Assembly: GCA_951812965.1 (NCBI GenBank) | Contig: OX638341.1 | Span: 2,896,438 to 2,960,437 of the forward strand | DNA length: 64,000 bases | Source of the DNA: an uncultured Pseudohongiella sp. | GTDB taxonomy: Bacteria > Pseudomonadota > Gammaproteobacteria > Pseudomonadales > Pseudohongiellaceae | Reading direction: 5' to 3' | Shown here: positions 7,384 to 15,859 of the stretch, piece after piece | How positions within the stretch are numbered: position 1 is the stretch's first letter | How the letters are laid out: every line of letters begins with the position of its first letter | Translations under genes and position numbers: made by a program | Notes under the pieces: model-generated | What the model was told of the DNA's origin: nothing | The model's input: only the letters and a program-made list of their open reading frames with translations | Database searches by the model: none

Positions 7384-8631
7384 CTAATGGAATATTGGGG
7401 TTATGCCTTCCCCGGGAACATAGATCGTTCCCGGCGAGGAGGGACGAAAGATTGAGTCGCGATTAACGCGCCAGAAGTTGCGATCAAAGAAGCGTAATTT
7501 GTGCGCCCTGATCTGATCCGCATCCGCACTTGACGCCAGCAGCAATTCGGCGGATTCCCGCGCTTCTTCGGCAAGACCGGGTTGGCCGAGACGCTGGTGC
7601 GCCTCGGCCAGCGCGAAATGAAACTCCACATCGTAGCGATGCAGTTTGATGGCGCGCCGGAAATATGTTCTCGCGGTTTCATAGTCGCCTTCGATGTACG
7701 CGTCCATGCCCTGGTCATACACTAAGTAGGGATTGCGCTTATTGAGCCGTTCGGCAGCGCGCTCGAAGCGGTTTGCGCGCGCTTCATCGCCCTGCCGACG
7801 ATAGTATTTGGTCAGATTGTTCATCGCGTTGACATTGGAGCTGTCGGTTTCGAGGGCGAAATGAAAGCTGAACTCGGCCATCAGATTATCGCCGAGCCGC
7901 AGGTAGACGGCTCCCAGGTTGTTCCATGCCTCGCTGTTTTCCGGATTGATGAACAGCGCGTTCTTGATATAGGCAAGCCCCTGTTCGGTATCGCCCGCAA
8001 CTAACGCCTCGACGCCCAGGTTCTTGAAATACAGCGCCCGGGCGGCCGCGTCCGAAATCACGTCCTCGGTGTTGCGCTGCAAGGCAATCTGGGGCGTGAA
8101 ATCCGCCACGTAATATTCCCGCGGGCCGATGCGGCCGGTGACGTTGATATGCTGGCTCAATACCAGTAGATCGCTGCGGCGATCCCAGGCCGGCACTTCC
8201 TTGATGGTCTGGAAACTGGCGTCGATTCCTACGTGCCGGGCCAGGGCGACGTACAGATTCATTACCGACAGGCAATTGCCCTTTCCGGCGTGGAATACTT
8301 CGACCGCGGTATAGGTTTTCTCGTCGGAATAGCGAATGTTCAGACGGTTTTCGTCGTAAAGCAGTTCCTGCAGGACGGTCGCCAGATACTTGTCGCTGCG
8401 CGGGTCGGCGCCGACGCGGTCTTCGACCCAGTGCTTGATCTCATCGCTCAGATAGAGCGGATCGATTTCGGGAAAGTGGTCGCTGGTCTGATCTATCGCC
8501 CGGGCGTACAGGGCCGGATCGAACACATAATCCCTTTCGATACCAGTTCCCGCGCATCCGGCGAGCAAGACCAGGCTGCCCGCGAGTAGCGCCGTTCCCA
8601 ACTGAAGTTTCAACCTGTACTGCTCCTTCAT
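7384..8631 (-). CDS. Transglutaminase-like/TPR lipoprotein (paralogue 1)
   Basis: A 415-residue lipoprotein: lipobox LLAGC with Cys26, then a transglutaminase-like cysteine protease fold with a candidate triad Cys120 (GKGNCLSVMNLYVALAR), His161 (LSQHINV) and Asp177 (VADFTP). TPR repeats follow from about residue 195 (ALYFKNLGVEALVAGDTEQGLAYIKNALFINPENSEAWNNLGAVYLRLGD, then two more). It is closely similar along its whole length to the protein encoded immediately upstream, so the pair is a tandem duplication. The site is probably the periplasmic face of a membrane. The substrate is unknown; protein or peptidoglycan-peptide processing is possible. Confidence 0.8.
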   Translation of the reverse strand: MKEQYRLKLQLGTALLAGSLVLLAGCAGTGIERDYVFDPALYARAIDQTSDHFPEIDPLYLSDEIKHWVEDRVGADPRSDKYLATVLQELLYDENRLNIRYSDEKTYTAVEVFHAGKGNCLSVMNLYVALARHVGIDASFQTIKEVPAWDRRSDLLVLSQHINVTGRIGPREYYVADFTPQIALQRNTEDVISDAAARALYFKNLGVEALVAGDTEQGLAYIKNALFINPENSEAWNNLGAVYLRLGDNLMAEFSFHFALETDSSNVNAMNNLTKYYRRQGDEARANRFERAAERLNKRNPYLVYDQGMDAYIEGDYETARTYFRRAIKLHRYDVEFHFALAEAHQRLGQPGLAEEARESAELLLASSADADQIRAHKLRFFDRNFWRVNRDSIFRPSSPGTIYVPGEGITPIFH

Positions 8632-8635
8632 TCCA

Positions 8636-9850
8636 TCAATTTGGGGCGGGCTCTACCGGTGTTCCCCTGCGCAGTTGTATCGTCAATCCCGGAGAGGAAC
8701 TGTTGAGAATAGAATTTCGATCGAAGATGCGCAACCGGCGATCGCTCGGCCGATAGATCTCCGAGTTCACGGCAAGAACGCTTTGCGCCTCTTCGCGAGC
8801 GTCCTGCGCCAGATTCAGTTCACCGAGTTGGACATAGGCCATTGCCAGACCGGTATGGAAGCTCGGCTCATACGGCTTGAGCCGGATGGCGCGCTGGAAA
8901 TACAGGCGGGCGGTATTGAAATTCCCCTGCTCGTAGGCTCTTTTCCCCCGGGCGTACTGAAAATACGGGTTACGCCGATTGAATCGGTCGATGACGCTCT
9001 CGTAACGTCTCGCGCGCTCTTCGTCTCCCTGCGCCCGAAACAGTTTTACCAGATTGTTGACGGCGGTCGCGTTGGTATTGTCCAGATTGAAGGAAAAGTG
9101 GTAACTGAATTCTGCCAGCTCCTCGTTGCCCAGCCGTCTGTAGGCCGTTCCCAGGTTATTCCATGCAAAACTGTTGGAAGAGTCGATAAACAGCGCATTC
9201 TTGATATAGGCCAGCGCCTGTCCGGTATCGCCGGCAACCAGCGCTTCCACACCCAGGTTATTGAAGTAAAGCGATCTTGCCACGGCGTCCGAAACTATGG
9301 ATTCGGTCATCGACTGCAAGGAAATTTCGGGCGTGAAGTCGACTACATAGTAATTACGCGCGCTAAGCCTGCCAGTGGCGTTTATGTGCTGGCTCACCAC
9401 AAGCAGATCGCCGCGGCGGTCCCAGCTTGGCTGCACTTCAACGGTCTGGAAATTGGCGTCCACGCCCACATAGCGGGCCATTGCGATATAGAGATTCATC
9501 ACCGACAGGCAATTGCCTTCCCTGGCGTGAAAGACCTCGGCCGCGGTGTGGGTTTTCGCGTCGGAATACTGGATGTTCAGGTACTCTTCGCCGTACAGCA
9601 GATCCTGCAGGGTGCTTACCAGATATTCATCGCCGCGTCCCCGTATTTCCATGCGCTCATGAAGCCACTGCTTGATTTCGTCATCGAGAAAAAGAGGGTC
9701 GATTTCCGGATAATTGTCGCTGGCCTGATCGATAACCTGGGCGTAGAGGGCGGGGTCTAACACGTAGTCCGGGTCCAGGTCGATAACCGTACAGCCAGCC
9801 AGCAGGAGCAGGCTGCTCACAATCATCGCTATGTCGGCACGTATACTCAT
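8636..9850 (-). CDS. Transglutaminase-like/TPR lipoprotein (paralogue 2)
   Basis: A 404-residue paralogue of the following gene. It has lipobox LLAGC with Cys20, a candidate transglutaminase triad Cys114 (REGNCLSVMNLYIAMAR), His155 (VSQHINA) and Asp171 (VVDFTP), then TPR repeats (SLYFNNLGVEALVAGDTGQALAYIKNALF onward). A strong ribosome-binding site (AAGGGGAA) precedes the ATG. It lies 4 bases upstream of paralogue 1 and 23 bases downstream of the unrecognised secreted-protein gene, so four leftward genes (13.0 to 7.4 kb) probably form one envelope operon. Confidence 0.8.
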   Translation of the reverse strand: MSIRADIAMIVSSLLLLAGCTVIDLDPDYVLDPALYAQVIDQASDNYPEIDPLFLDDEIKQWLHERMEIRGRGDEYLVSTLQDLLYGEEYLNIQYSDAKTHTAAEVFHAREGNCLSVMNLYIAMARYVGVDANFQTVEVQPSWDRRGDLLVVSQHINATGRLSARNYYVVDFTPEISLQSMTESIVSDAVARSLYFNNLGVEALVAGDTGQALAYIKNALFIDSSNSFAWNNLGTAYRRLGNEELAEFSYHFSFNLDNTNATAVNNLVKLFRAQGDEERARRYESVIDRFNRRNPYFQYARGKRAYEQGNFNTARLYFQRAIRLKPYEPSFHTGLAMAYVQLGELNLAQDAREEAQSVLAVNSEIYRPSDRRLRIFDRNSILNSSSPGLTIQLRRGTPVEPAPN

Positions 9851-9873
9851 AACACCGTTCCCCTTGACATATT

Positions 9874-11388
9874 CTACCGGAAACGGCGCGGCGTCTGCCT
9901 GCCCGCCTTGTCGATTTTCATGAATTGATAGCGTCCTTTCAGGAAAGGCACGGAATCCTGCTCCAGGCGGCGGAACAATGCGACCCAGCCGGCGTAACGG
10001 GCAAGTTCCGCCAGACCCGCGCCGAGGCCGTCCACGTCGGTGCTTTCACGCAGGCGCGAGCTGTCGCGGCCCCAGTTGCCGCCGTAGCGCACCGTAGCGC
10101 CGACCGAATCATATTCGTATTCGAGCGCGAGCCGGGTCTGGGCGATTCGCATCCTGTCCGCGGACAGGAATCGCACTTCGAAATCGGTCTCGTATTCCTG
10201 CAGCAGGCTGTTTTCGGCGCCGCTCCGGCGCCAGAATACATCGGTATCGATGATCACGCTTTTGGTCACCGGCAGATAATCGAGATGCTCGAACGGCAGG
10301 ATGTCGGCAGCCAGGAACGCATAACCGGCATCTGTGTCGTTCAGGGCCGAAGACATGCTGACGCGCCGGTCGGCGTCCAGATCCACGACCGCGTCGGACC
10401 GTGTTCTAATTGAGCGGCCGGCAAGGTCGAACAGGCTTTTGAGCACTGCCGGGTCGTCTTCCGGTAATTGGCGAACCACGGCTTCCCCGGTATCCGGATC
10501 AAGCCCGTGCAAGCTGAAGAACGCAGCGTCAAGGTCGAAAACGAGCTCGACCGGCGAGAAATCGATCCCCGCGCTTTCGCCGAGGGCGATACCGCCTGGC
10601 ACGACGATTTCCTCAATGGTGGGTTGGTTGAATTCATCGCCCAGGGTTAACTTACGGAAAATTCTGGGCTCATTGCGTGAAAGACTCCGGTCGTCCCTGT
10701 TCGGCGGGTCACGATAAACCGAATCCGAATCTCGCCGTATCCGCTCGCCGAGCAATTCCATTTCGGTCACATCGGTGCGCAGCCGGCGCGCGGCGCGCGA
10801 ATCGATGGCGAGGCGGTACTGCGCAGTGGCGTAAAACTGCCCTGCGAAAATCGTTGCTAACGGGTTGTTGTCGGCATTTACGAAAAAAACCGTGTCGTAA
10901 CCAGCAGAATTCGCAACCTGGCCGATGAGATTGACCAACGTCCCGTTCTGGGGGGAAAAAGTAATGAATATCCGGTCACGCAAGCGATGGCGCTCGGTAG
11001 TGTCGATCCATTCTCCGAAGTAGTGACGGACGAACCGGTGATCCAGGATGATCTCAACGATTTCCCCTTCCTCGTCCCTAATTTCGGGTGGATGGAATCT
11101 GGAATCGGAATGCAACACCAGGCCGCCGATTTCTCCGGCGCGGAACGCTGTCTCCCATGCTTCGATTTCGGCGCTGTCCGGGTAGAGCCCGGGAGGCAAG
11201 TCGGCGAAGCCTCCCAAGCGCGGCAAATCTGACGATCCGGACGCGAGTTTCCTGTCGTTCAGGTTTAACGCCAGTCTATCTTCGAGCGCGGGCCTTCCCT
11301 CCCCGATTGCGTGGAACAATTCCTCGACAGCGTCCTGGGCATTGACGGGAAAACAGAAAAAAAGCAAGCCCAGAGTGGCGCATCTCAT
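9874..11388 (-). CDS. Secreted protein of unknown function
   Basis: I do not recognise this protein. From the ATG at 11388 it has 504 residues and a good signal peptide (MRCATLGLLFFCFPVNAQDA). The frame is open to an upstream ATG at 11496, but the added 36 residues are translated from a short dispersed repeat (11421-11452) and would bury the signal peptide, so I prefer 11388, although no clear Shine-Dalgarno sequence precedes it. The body has no obvious catalytic motif. It has a folded-domain look with alternating beta-type segments (GTLVNLIGQVANSAGYDTVFFVNADNNP) and a basic C-terminus. It sits between a TPR protein and the two transglutaminase-like lipoproteins, so an envelope or proteolysis-related role is the context guess. 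Confidence 0.6.
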   Translation of the reverse strand: MRCATLGLLFFCFPVNAQDAVEELFHAIGEGRPALEDRLALNLNDRKLASGSSDLPRLGGFADLPPGLYPDSAEIEAWETAFRAGEIGGLVLHSDSRFHPPEIRDEEGEIVEIILDHRFVRHYFGEWIDTTERHRLRDRIFITFSPQNGTLVNLIGQVANSAGYDTVFFVNADNNPLATIFAGQFYATAQYRLAIDSRAARRLRTDVTEMELLGERIRRDSDSVYRDPPNRDDRSLSRNEPRIFRKLTLGDEFNQPTIEEIVVPGGIALGESAGIDFSPVELVFDLDAAFFSLHGLDPDTGEAVVRQLPEDDPAVLKSLFDLAGRSIRTRSDAVVDLDADRRVSMSSALNDTDAGYAFLAADILPFEHLDYLPVTKSVIIDTDVFWRRSGAENSLLQEYETDFEVRFLSADRMRIAQTRLALEYEYDSVGATVRYGGNWGRDSSRLRESTDVDGLGAGLAELARYAGWVALFRRLEQDSVPFLKGRYQFMKIDKAGRQTPRRFR

Positions 11389-11420
11389 TGTGGCCGGCGA
11401 ATTGCATTGGCGGGCAGGAG

Positions 11421-11452
11421 ATTCTGCGACTCCGCTTCGTCTCGCGCAGAAT
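11421..11452. repeat. Short dispersed hairpin repeat
   Basis: ATTCTGCG at 11421-11428 is inverted as CGCAGAAT at 11445-11452, with a CGCTTCG-type interior, followed by GACA. It is the reverse orientation of the first hairpin in the elements at 1991 and 18861. It lies between the stop of the TPR/peptidase-like gene (11474) and the preferred start of the next gene (11388). Confidence 0.75.
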
Positions 11453-11473
11453 GACAGTGGGGCGGCGAATCGC

Positions 11474-13030
11474 TTAATTGTTCGCGCAAAGATCATAGTC
11501 GGTACCGCGCCGCTTGTTGAGCAGGCGCAGGCGCAGGTCGCTCACCCAGTCGGGTTCGCCCCACAAATGCAGCGGCTGTGCGAGTTCGGCGATCAACCGC
11601 TCGGCTTCATCGAATCGTTCGGATTCGATGGCGTATTTGACGGCCTGCTCCATGATGAAGGTATCGGCCGGCAGCAACTCGAAGGCCCGGCGCTGGTACT
11701 CGACTCCGTCCCTCCAGTCATGGCCTTCGAACAGGAAGATCTCTCCCATGGCAAGATTGGCTTCCGCGTTATCCGGCTGCATGGCAATCACCCGCTCGAA
11801 TGCCCCCAAGGCCGCGGCAAGACGCTCTTGCGCCCGCGCCGGCGCCCACTCGTTCTCGCAATCCTCGAGTTCGGCTTCCCAATATTCACCATAGTCGAGC
11901 AGGATGTCGGGATTGTTTGGCTCCAGCACGGTGGCGTGTTCGAAGTAGGACGCGATCTGCTGGTCGCTTTCGCGCTCCGACTCGTCCTGGTAGCGGACCG
12001 AGTCTCCCAGTCCGGACCAGGCTCTCGCTATGGAGGTATCCCTTTCGGTCAGGCCGCGAAAGAAAGTCTCGGCGAATTCGAGTTGGCCTGCGTTGAGCGC
12101 GAGTTCACCCAACTGGATGGCGACATGATCCGGATCGGCCGCAATCGGCTCGAAGTCGAATTCGGTACGCAGGACCCCTGCCTCGATGCGCTTGTCTCTT
12201 GCGCGTGAATTGCTCAGATAGTCCAGCAATTCCTCTTCGAGGCGTTCCGGACGAATCCTGAAGGACTGATCGAAAGCGAAGCGCGGGCTGCGCCCGTCCA
12301 GCAGATGATCGAGATAGGTCCGCAGATGCTCGCGCCGGTCGCTAAAGCCTTCCTCATGACTATGGCGCATGTAGGTGAGCAGCGCTTCGGATTTCAGATT
12401 GGCGATTTGTATAAGCCGCGGCGAGGCGAGCGCGGAGTCCTGGTACAACAGGCGCTCCATCGCCAGTTCCTGCGACAGTTCCGCCATGCGCTCATTGATG
12501 GCCGGGTCGTAAGCGGGCAAACGCAATTCGTCATCATCGACCTCGATCCGCGAGTAATAACCGGCCAGACCCTCTTCGTACCAGCGCGGCATGCGCAGAT
12601 CCGCAAAATTGCGCATCAGAAAATGCACGTAGTAATGCAGCCCCTGCTGCCAGGCCATGTCCTCATCCAGGGACATCGCCATGTAATTCGCCCGCGGTGT
12701 GGGTATATGGAAACCCGCGTCCCGCTGAAAACTGAATTGCCGGTAGTCCTCGATTTCTTCGAACAGATAGACCAGGTTCGGCACCACCGCCGCCGGCAGC
12801 CCTTCGGCATGGCCGAGCAGGCGCCCTACGGCCTGACGCCATATCTCAAGATCCGCCGCGACCTCGGCGGTGCGTCCGGGAGAATATTGACTGAGAATGC
12901 GGAAATGATCGGTTTCCAGCAGCCACCAGCGCTCTTGCGCCAAATCCTGCTGGGCAGCGCTGCCGGCGCCGTACAGGAAGGCGGCGACCGTAGCAATCAG
13001 GCAAAATATTCGGTTACGAATCTCACTCAT
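11474..13030 (-). CDS. Secreted TPR protein with degenerate peptidase-MA-like domain
   Basis: A 518-residue protein with a signal peptide (MSEIRNRIFCLIATVAAFLYGAGSAAQ) when started at the second ATG; an ATG 24 bases earlier is less likely. Residues 30-160 resemble the peptidase MA/DUF1570-type gluzincin region: WWLLETDHFRILSQY, then HYYVHFLMR at 132-140 and PRWYEEGLAGYYS at 149-160. The canonical HExxH is HYYVH here, so the catalytic Glu is missing, while both His and the downstream EGLA Glu are kept. TPR-like helices fill the C-terminal half (LGELALNAGQLEFAETFF; LEPNNPDILLDYGEYW; MQPDNAEANLAMGEIFLF). It is likely a scaffold or an inactive relative. It is the first gene of the envelope operon. 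Confidence 0.7.
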   Translation of the reverse strand: MSEIRNRIFCLIATVAAFLYGAGSAAQQDLAQERWWLLETDHFRILSQYSPGRTAEVAADLEIWRQAVGRLLGHAEGLPAAVVPNLVYLFEEIEDYRQFSFQRDAGFHIPTPRANYMAMSLDEDMAWQQGLHYYVHFLMRNFADLRMPRWYEEGLAGYYSRIEVDDDELRLPAYDPAINERMAELSQELAMERLLYQDSALASPRLIQIANLKSEALLTYMRHSHEEGFSDRREHLRTYLDHLLDGRSPRFAFDQSFRIRPERLEEELLDYLSNSRARDKRIEAGVLRTEFDFEPIAADPDHVAIQLGELALNAGQLEFAETFFRGLTERDTSIARAWSGLGDSVRYQDESERESDQQIASYFEHATVLEPNNPDILLDYGEYWEAELEDCENEWAPARAQERLAAALGAFERVIAMQPDNAEANLAMGEIFLFEGHDWRDGVEYQRRAFELLPADTFIMEQAVKYAIESERFDEAERLIAELAQPLHLWGEPDWVSDLRLRLLNKRRGTDYDLCANN

Positions 13031-13135
13031 GTCGCACCATGCAGGCGCAGGCACGTTTAACGATAAAATTTATCACGAAGATGAATAAATTTCAGAAGAT
13101 TATCCAACGATTCAAGGAGCATTTTCGAACCCCGT

Positions 13136-13241
13136 GGGCGAGGCATGCCTCGCCCCTACAGACATTCGGCATCCGAGCTGTGCGCGTCATCCCTCCGTAT
13201 TACCTGGATTCTGCACCGCAGGGGCGAGGCATGCCTCGCCC
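13136..13241. repeat. Pair of identical 20-bp perfect palindromes
   Basis: GGGCGAGGCATGCCTCGCCC occurs at 13136-13155 and again at 13222-13241, each a perfect palindrome, with 66 bases between. They occupy the 228-bp gap between the ETF-QO gene stop and the start of the TPR/peptidase-like gene (both leftward). One copy ends 18 bases past the ETF-QO stop and could act in transcript termination or mRNA protection. REP-like intergenic palindromes are the closest familiar category. Confidence 0.8.
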
Positions 13242-13258
13242 GGATTAGTCGCCGGACT

Positions 13259-14905
13259 TTACATCGCCGGATAATTCGGCCCGCCACCGCCTTCGGGCGC
13301 CACCCACAGGATGTTCTGGGCAGGGTCCTTGATGTCGCAGGTCTTGCAATGCACGCAGTTCTGCGCGTTTATCTGGAATCGTTTTGCGCCATCCTGTTCC
13401 ACGACTTCGTACACCCCAGCCGGACAGTAACGCTGCGCGGGCTCGTCATACATGGGCAGATTGACGTCGATGGGAATCGAAGAATCCTTGAGTTGCAGAT
13501 GGCAGGGCTGATCTTCCTCGTGGTTGGTATTGGACAGGTAAACCGAAGACAACTTGTCGAAACTGAGGACTCCGTCGGGCTTCGGATACTCGATGCGCTC
13601 GCTCTCCTCCGCCGGCTTCAACTGACAATGGTCCTTGCCGGTATCGCGCAAGTTGACCGGCAGCGCTCCGCCGAAAATGTTGTGTTCGATCCAGGTGAAG
13701 GCGCTGCCGAGCCAGAATCCGAACTTGTGGAATGCGCCGCCGAAATTGCGCGCGCGATGCAACTCGTCGTGCAGGGGCGAGTTGCGGAAGCGTTCGCTGA
13801 AATCGGTTTCGCTTGCGTCGTCGCCCAGGGCGGCAAACAGGGACTCGGCCGCCAGGATGCCGCCCTTGAGCGCGGTATGGCTGCCCTTGATCTTCGCGGC
13901 GTTGAGCGTGCCCGCGTCGCAGCCAATCAGCAGGCCGCCGGGGAAACTCATTTCGGGCAGTGAGTTGAGCCCTCCCTTGATGATCGCCCGGGCGCCATAG
14001 CCGATGCGCTTGCCGCCTTCGAGATAGCGCTTGATGACCGGGTGATGCTTGTAGCGCTGGAACTCATCGAACGGGCTGAGATGGGGGTTGCTGTAGCCGA
14101 GGTCGACGATCAGGCCCACATACACCTGGCGATTTTCGGCGTGGTAAAGAAAACCGCCGCTGGTTGCCGCGAAACTCGGCCCGACCATGGGCCAGCCGGC
14201 GGTATGCACCACCAGGCCTTCCTGGTGCCGGGCTTCGCTGATCTCCCAGACTTCCTTGATGCCTATGCCGTAGTGCTGGGGATCGCGATCCTTGTCGAGA
14301 CCGTAGCGGGCGGTCACCTCCTTACCGAGGTGGCCGCGGCAGCCTTCGGCGAGAATCGTGAATTTTGCGTGGATTTCGATCCCCGGTTGCCAGGTCGATT
14401 TCTGCTCGCCTTTTGCGTCGATGCCCATATCGCCGGTGGCGACGCCTTTGACGCGGCCGTCATCGTCGTACAGCATTTCGGTAGCGGCGAATCCGGGAAA
14501 GATCTCCGCGCCGAGTTCGGCCGCCTGGTCCGCGAGCCAGCGGCACAGATTACCCAGTGAGATGATGTAGTTCCCGTGATTTCGCATGGGTCTGGGCACG
14601 AGAAATTCAGGGAACCGGTAGGCAGACCTGCCCGAGCCGAGGTAGTAGACCTGGTCGCCGGTAACGCGGGTATCGAGCGGCGCGCCCCTTCCTTCCCAGT
14701 CGGGGAACAGCATCTGCAGCGCCCCCGGCTCGAACACCGCGCCCGAGAGTATGTGCGCGCCCACTTCAGAGCCTTTTTCGAGCACGCAAACCGAAATCTC
14801 GCGATTGGCCTCCCGCGCCATCTGCAACAGGCGGCAGGCCGTAGCCAGACCTGCGGGCCCTGCGCCGACGATGACGACGTCGACCTCCATGGATTCCCGT
14901 GTCAT
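13259..14905 (-). CDS. Electron transfer flavoprotein-ubiquinone oxidoreductase
   Basis: A 548-residue ETF-QO. It opens with the FAD-binding VDVVIVGAGPAGLATACRLL, has ISLGNLCRWLADQAAELGAEIFPG and TILAEGCRGHLGKEV (family signatures), and a C-terminal ferredoxin-like [4Fe-4S] region, YCPAGVYEVVEQDG followed by NCVHCKTCDIKDPAQNI. The enzyme passes electrons from ETF, reduced by acyl-CoA and other dehydrogenases, to ubiquinone at the inner membrane. etfA and etfB are not in the window. An enoyl-CoA hydratase gene further right fits fatty-acid or branched-chain catabolism but is not linked. Confidence 0.95.
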   Translation of the reverse strand: MTRESMEVDVVIVGAGPAGLATACRLLQMAREANREISVCVLEKGSEVGAHILSGAVFEPGALQMLFPDWEGRGAPLDTRVTGDQVYYLGSGRSAYRFPEFLVPRPMRNHGNYIISLGNLCRWLADQAAELGAEIFPGFAATEMLYDDDGRVKGVATGDMGIDAKGEQKSTWQPGIEIHAKFTILAEGCRGHLGKEVTARYGLDKDRDPQHYGIGIKEVWEISEARHQEGLVVHTAGWPMVGPSFAATSGGFLYHAENRQVYVGLIVDLGYSNPHLSPFDEFQRYKHHPVIKRYLEGGKRIGYGARAIIKGGLNSLPEMSFPGGLLIGCDAGTLNAAKIKGSHTALKGGILAAESLFAALGDDASETDFSERFRNSPLHDELHRARNFGGAFHKFGFWLGSAFTWIEHNIFGGALPVNLRDTGKDHCQLKPAEESERIEYPKPDGVLSFDKLSSVYLSNTNHEEDQPCHLQLKDSSIPIDVNLPMYDEPAQRYCPAGVYEVVEQDGAKRFQINAQNCVHCKTCDIKDPAQNILWVAPEGGGGPNYPAM

Positions 14906-15198
14906 TGGTTTCCCCTGTTCGATTCAGACAATCCACCGGACGCGCGCCACGAGACGAGGAGCTTTCAATCCTTCCGGCACCGAAATTATGCGGAATACGG
15001 CCGCTCGGCGCAAAAGGTCCCTAACATCGAATAAAATCATTCGGGTTCCAATCGCGGTTGCCACCGGAAAATGTCGCCCTGGCGATGCCGGTGTAACTAT
15101 TTTTCCTGCTGTTCGTCAGTCAGTTAGTTGTGGAAATTCGCGAATTTCAGCAATGCCGCCCACAGGCGGTCAATCTGGTAACACATGAGGAATGAGTA
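14906..15198. other. Non-coding gap with weak repeat similarity
   Basis: 293 bases without a supported gene. It contains the promoter regions of two divergent genes. GCCACCGGAAAATGTCGCCC starting at 15059 resembles the segment starting at 19266 downstream of the transposase (18 of 22 positions by hand over the first part, with a T-rich run later in both). Nothing else was recognised. Confidence 0.4.
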
Positions 15199-15558
15199 AT
15201 GATAAGGAATACTCTTGTGGCGGTTCTGGCCCTGGGTCTTACCGGCTGTCTGGTGACGATCGATTCGGATTCGCGCGCTCTGCGAACGGTCTGGAGCGAA
15301 GGCGACGTGTCGCGTCTGGAGGTGGGCCGGAGCGATGAGAATTTTGTGAGCACCACATTCGGTGAGCCGATAAGCAGGCAGACTTATGCCGATGGCACAG
15401 CAATCTGGAAGTATCGGAATAGATCCGAGAAAGACACCGAAGTGGGCGTGTTCCTGATATTTTCGGTTGATGTGGAAGAAGAGCGCACCGAGACGCTTTC
15501 GATCGAATTCGTCGATGGCATTGTCAGCAATTACTGGATCGACGAAGCACGTTTCTAG
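15199..15558 (+). CDS. Small BamE/SmpA-like lipoprotein
   Basis: A 119-residue lipoprotein: signal peptide MIRNTLVAVLALGLTGC with lipobox LTGC (Cys17). The rest has the arrangement of the SmpA/OmlA (BamE) fold: a helix ending in VGRSDENFVSTTFGEPISR, then YADGTAIWKYRNRSEKD and a final strand LSIEFVDGIVSNYWID. True BamE belongs to the outer-membrane assembly complex, but many small lipoproteins share this fold, and the context here (ETF-QO, TonB receptor) is not that of bamE. The ATG at 15199 is preceded by GAGTA only weakly resembling a ribosome-binding site. Confidence 0.65.
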   Translation: MIRNTLVAVLALGLTGCLVTIDSDSRALRTVWSEGDVSRLEVGRSDENFVSTTFGEPISRQTYADGTAIWKYRNRSEKDTEVGVFLIFSVDVEEERTETLSIEFVDGIVSNYWIDEARF

Positions 15559-15576
15559 TGTGCCGCGGAAACCTCC

Positions 15577-15751
15577 TTCCGACCACTTGACTTGCCCGCG
15601 CGAAACGATGGGACACCCACCTGGAACGCCGCCGATATGGGTGTCCCGTGCCAGCGCCGTGCCAGCGCCTATATGGGTGTCCCGCTCCGGCGGCTCGGTA
15701 ATGGGCCAGCCCGTGCGGGCCACAAAATGTCACAAAATGAAGTGGTCGGAA
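15577..15751. mobile_element. 175-bp inverted-repeat element carrying GGGTGTCCC motifs
   Basis: TTCCGACCACTT at 15577-15588 is perfectly inverted at 15740-15751 (AAGTGGTCGGAA). Inside are one inverted copy of the motif (TGGGACACCCA, 15609-15619) and two direct copies (TGGGTGTCCC at 15638-15647 and 15674-15683, both preceded by ATA), plus a doubled CACAAAATG near the right end. The same motif is clustered around the REP-type transposase at 19.4-20.3 kb, so this may be a non-autonomous element or REP-like cluster of that system. It fills most of the 301-bp gap before the TonB receptor gene. Confidence 0.65.
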
Positions 15752-15859
15752 ACTGCCGCCGTGGCCGTATAACCGGGATAATTGATTGTTTGCTGTTTCC
15801 CGGCAATCCGGGTGCTGCACCCGGCCGCTTCGGATAGCGGTCGCGACAGGCGGATTCTC

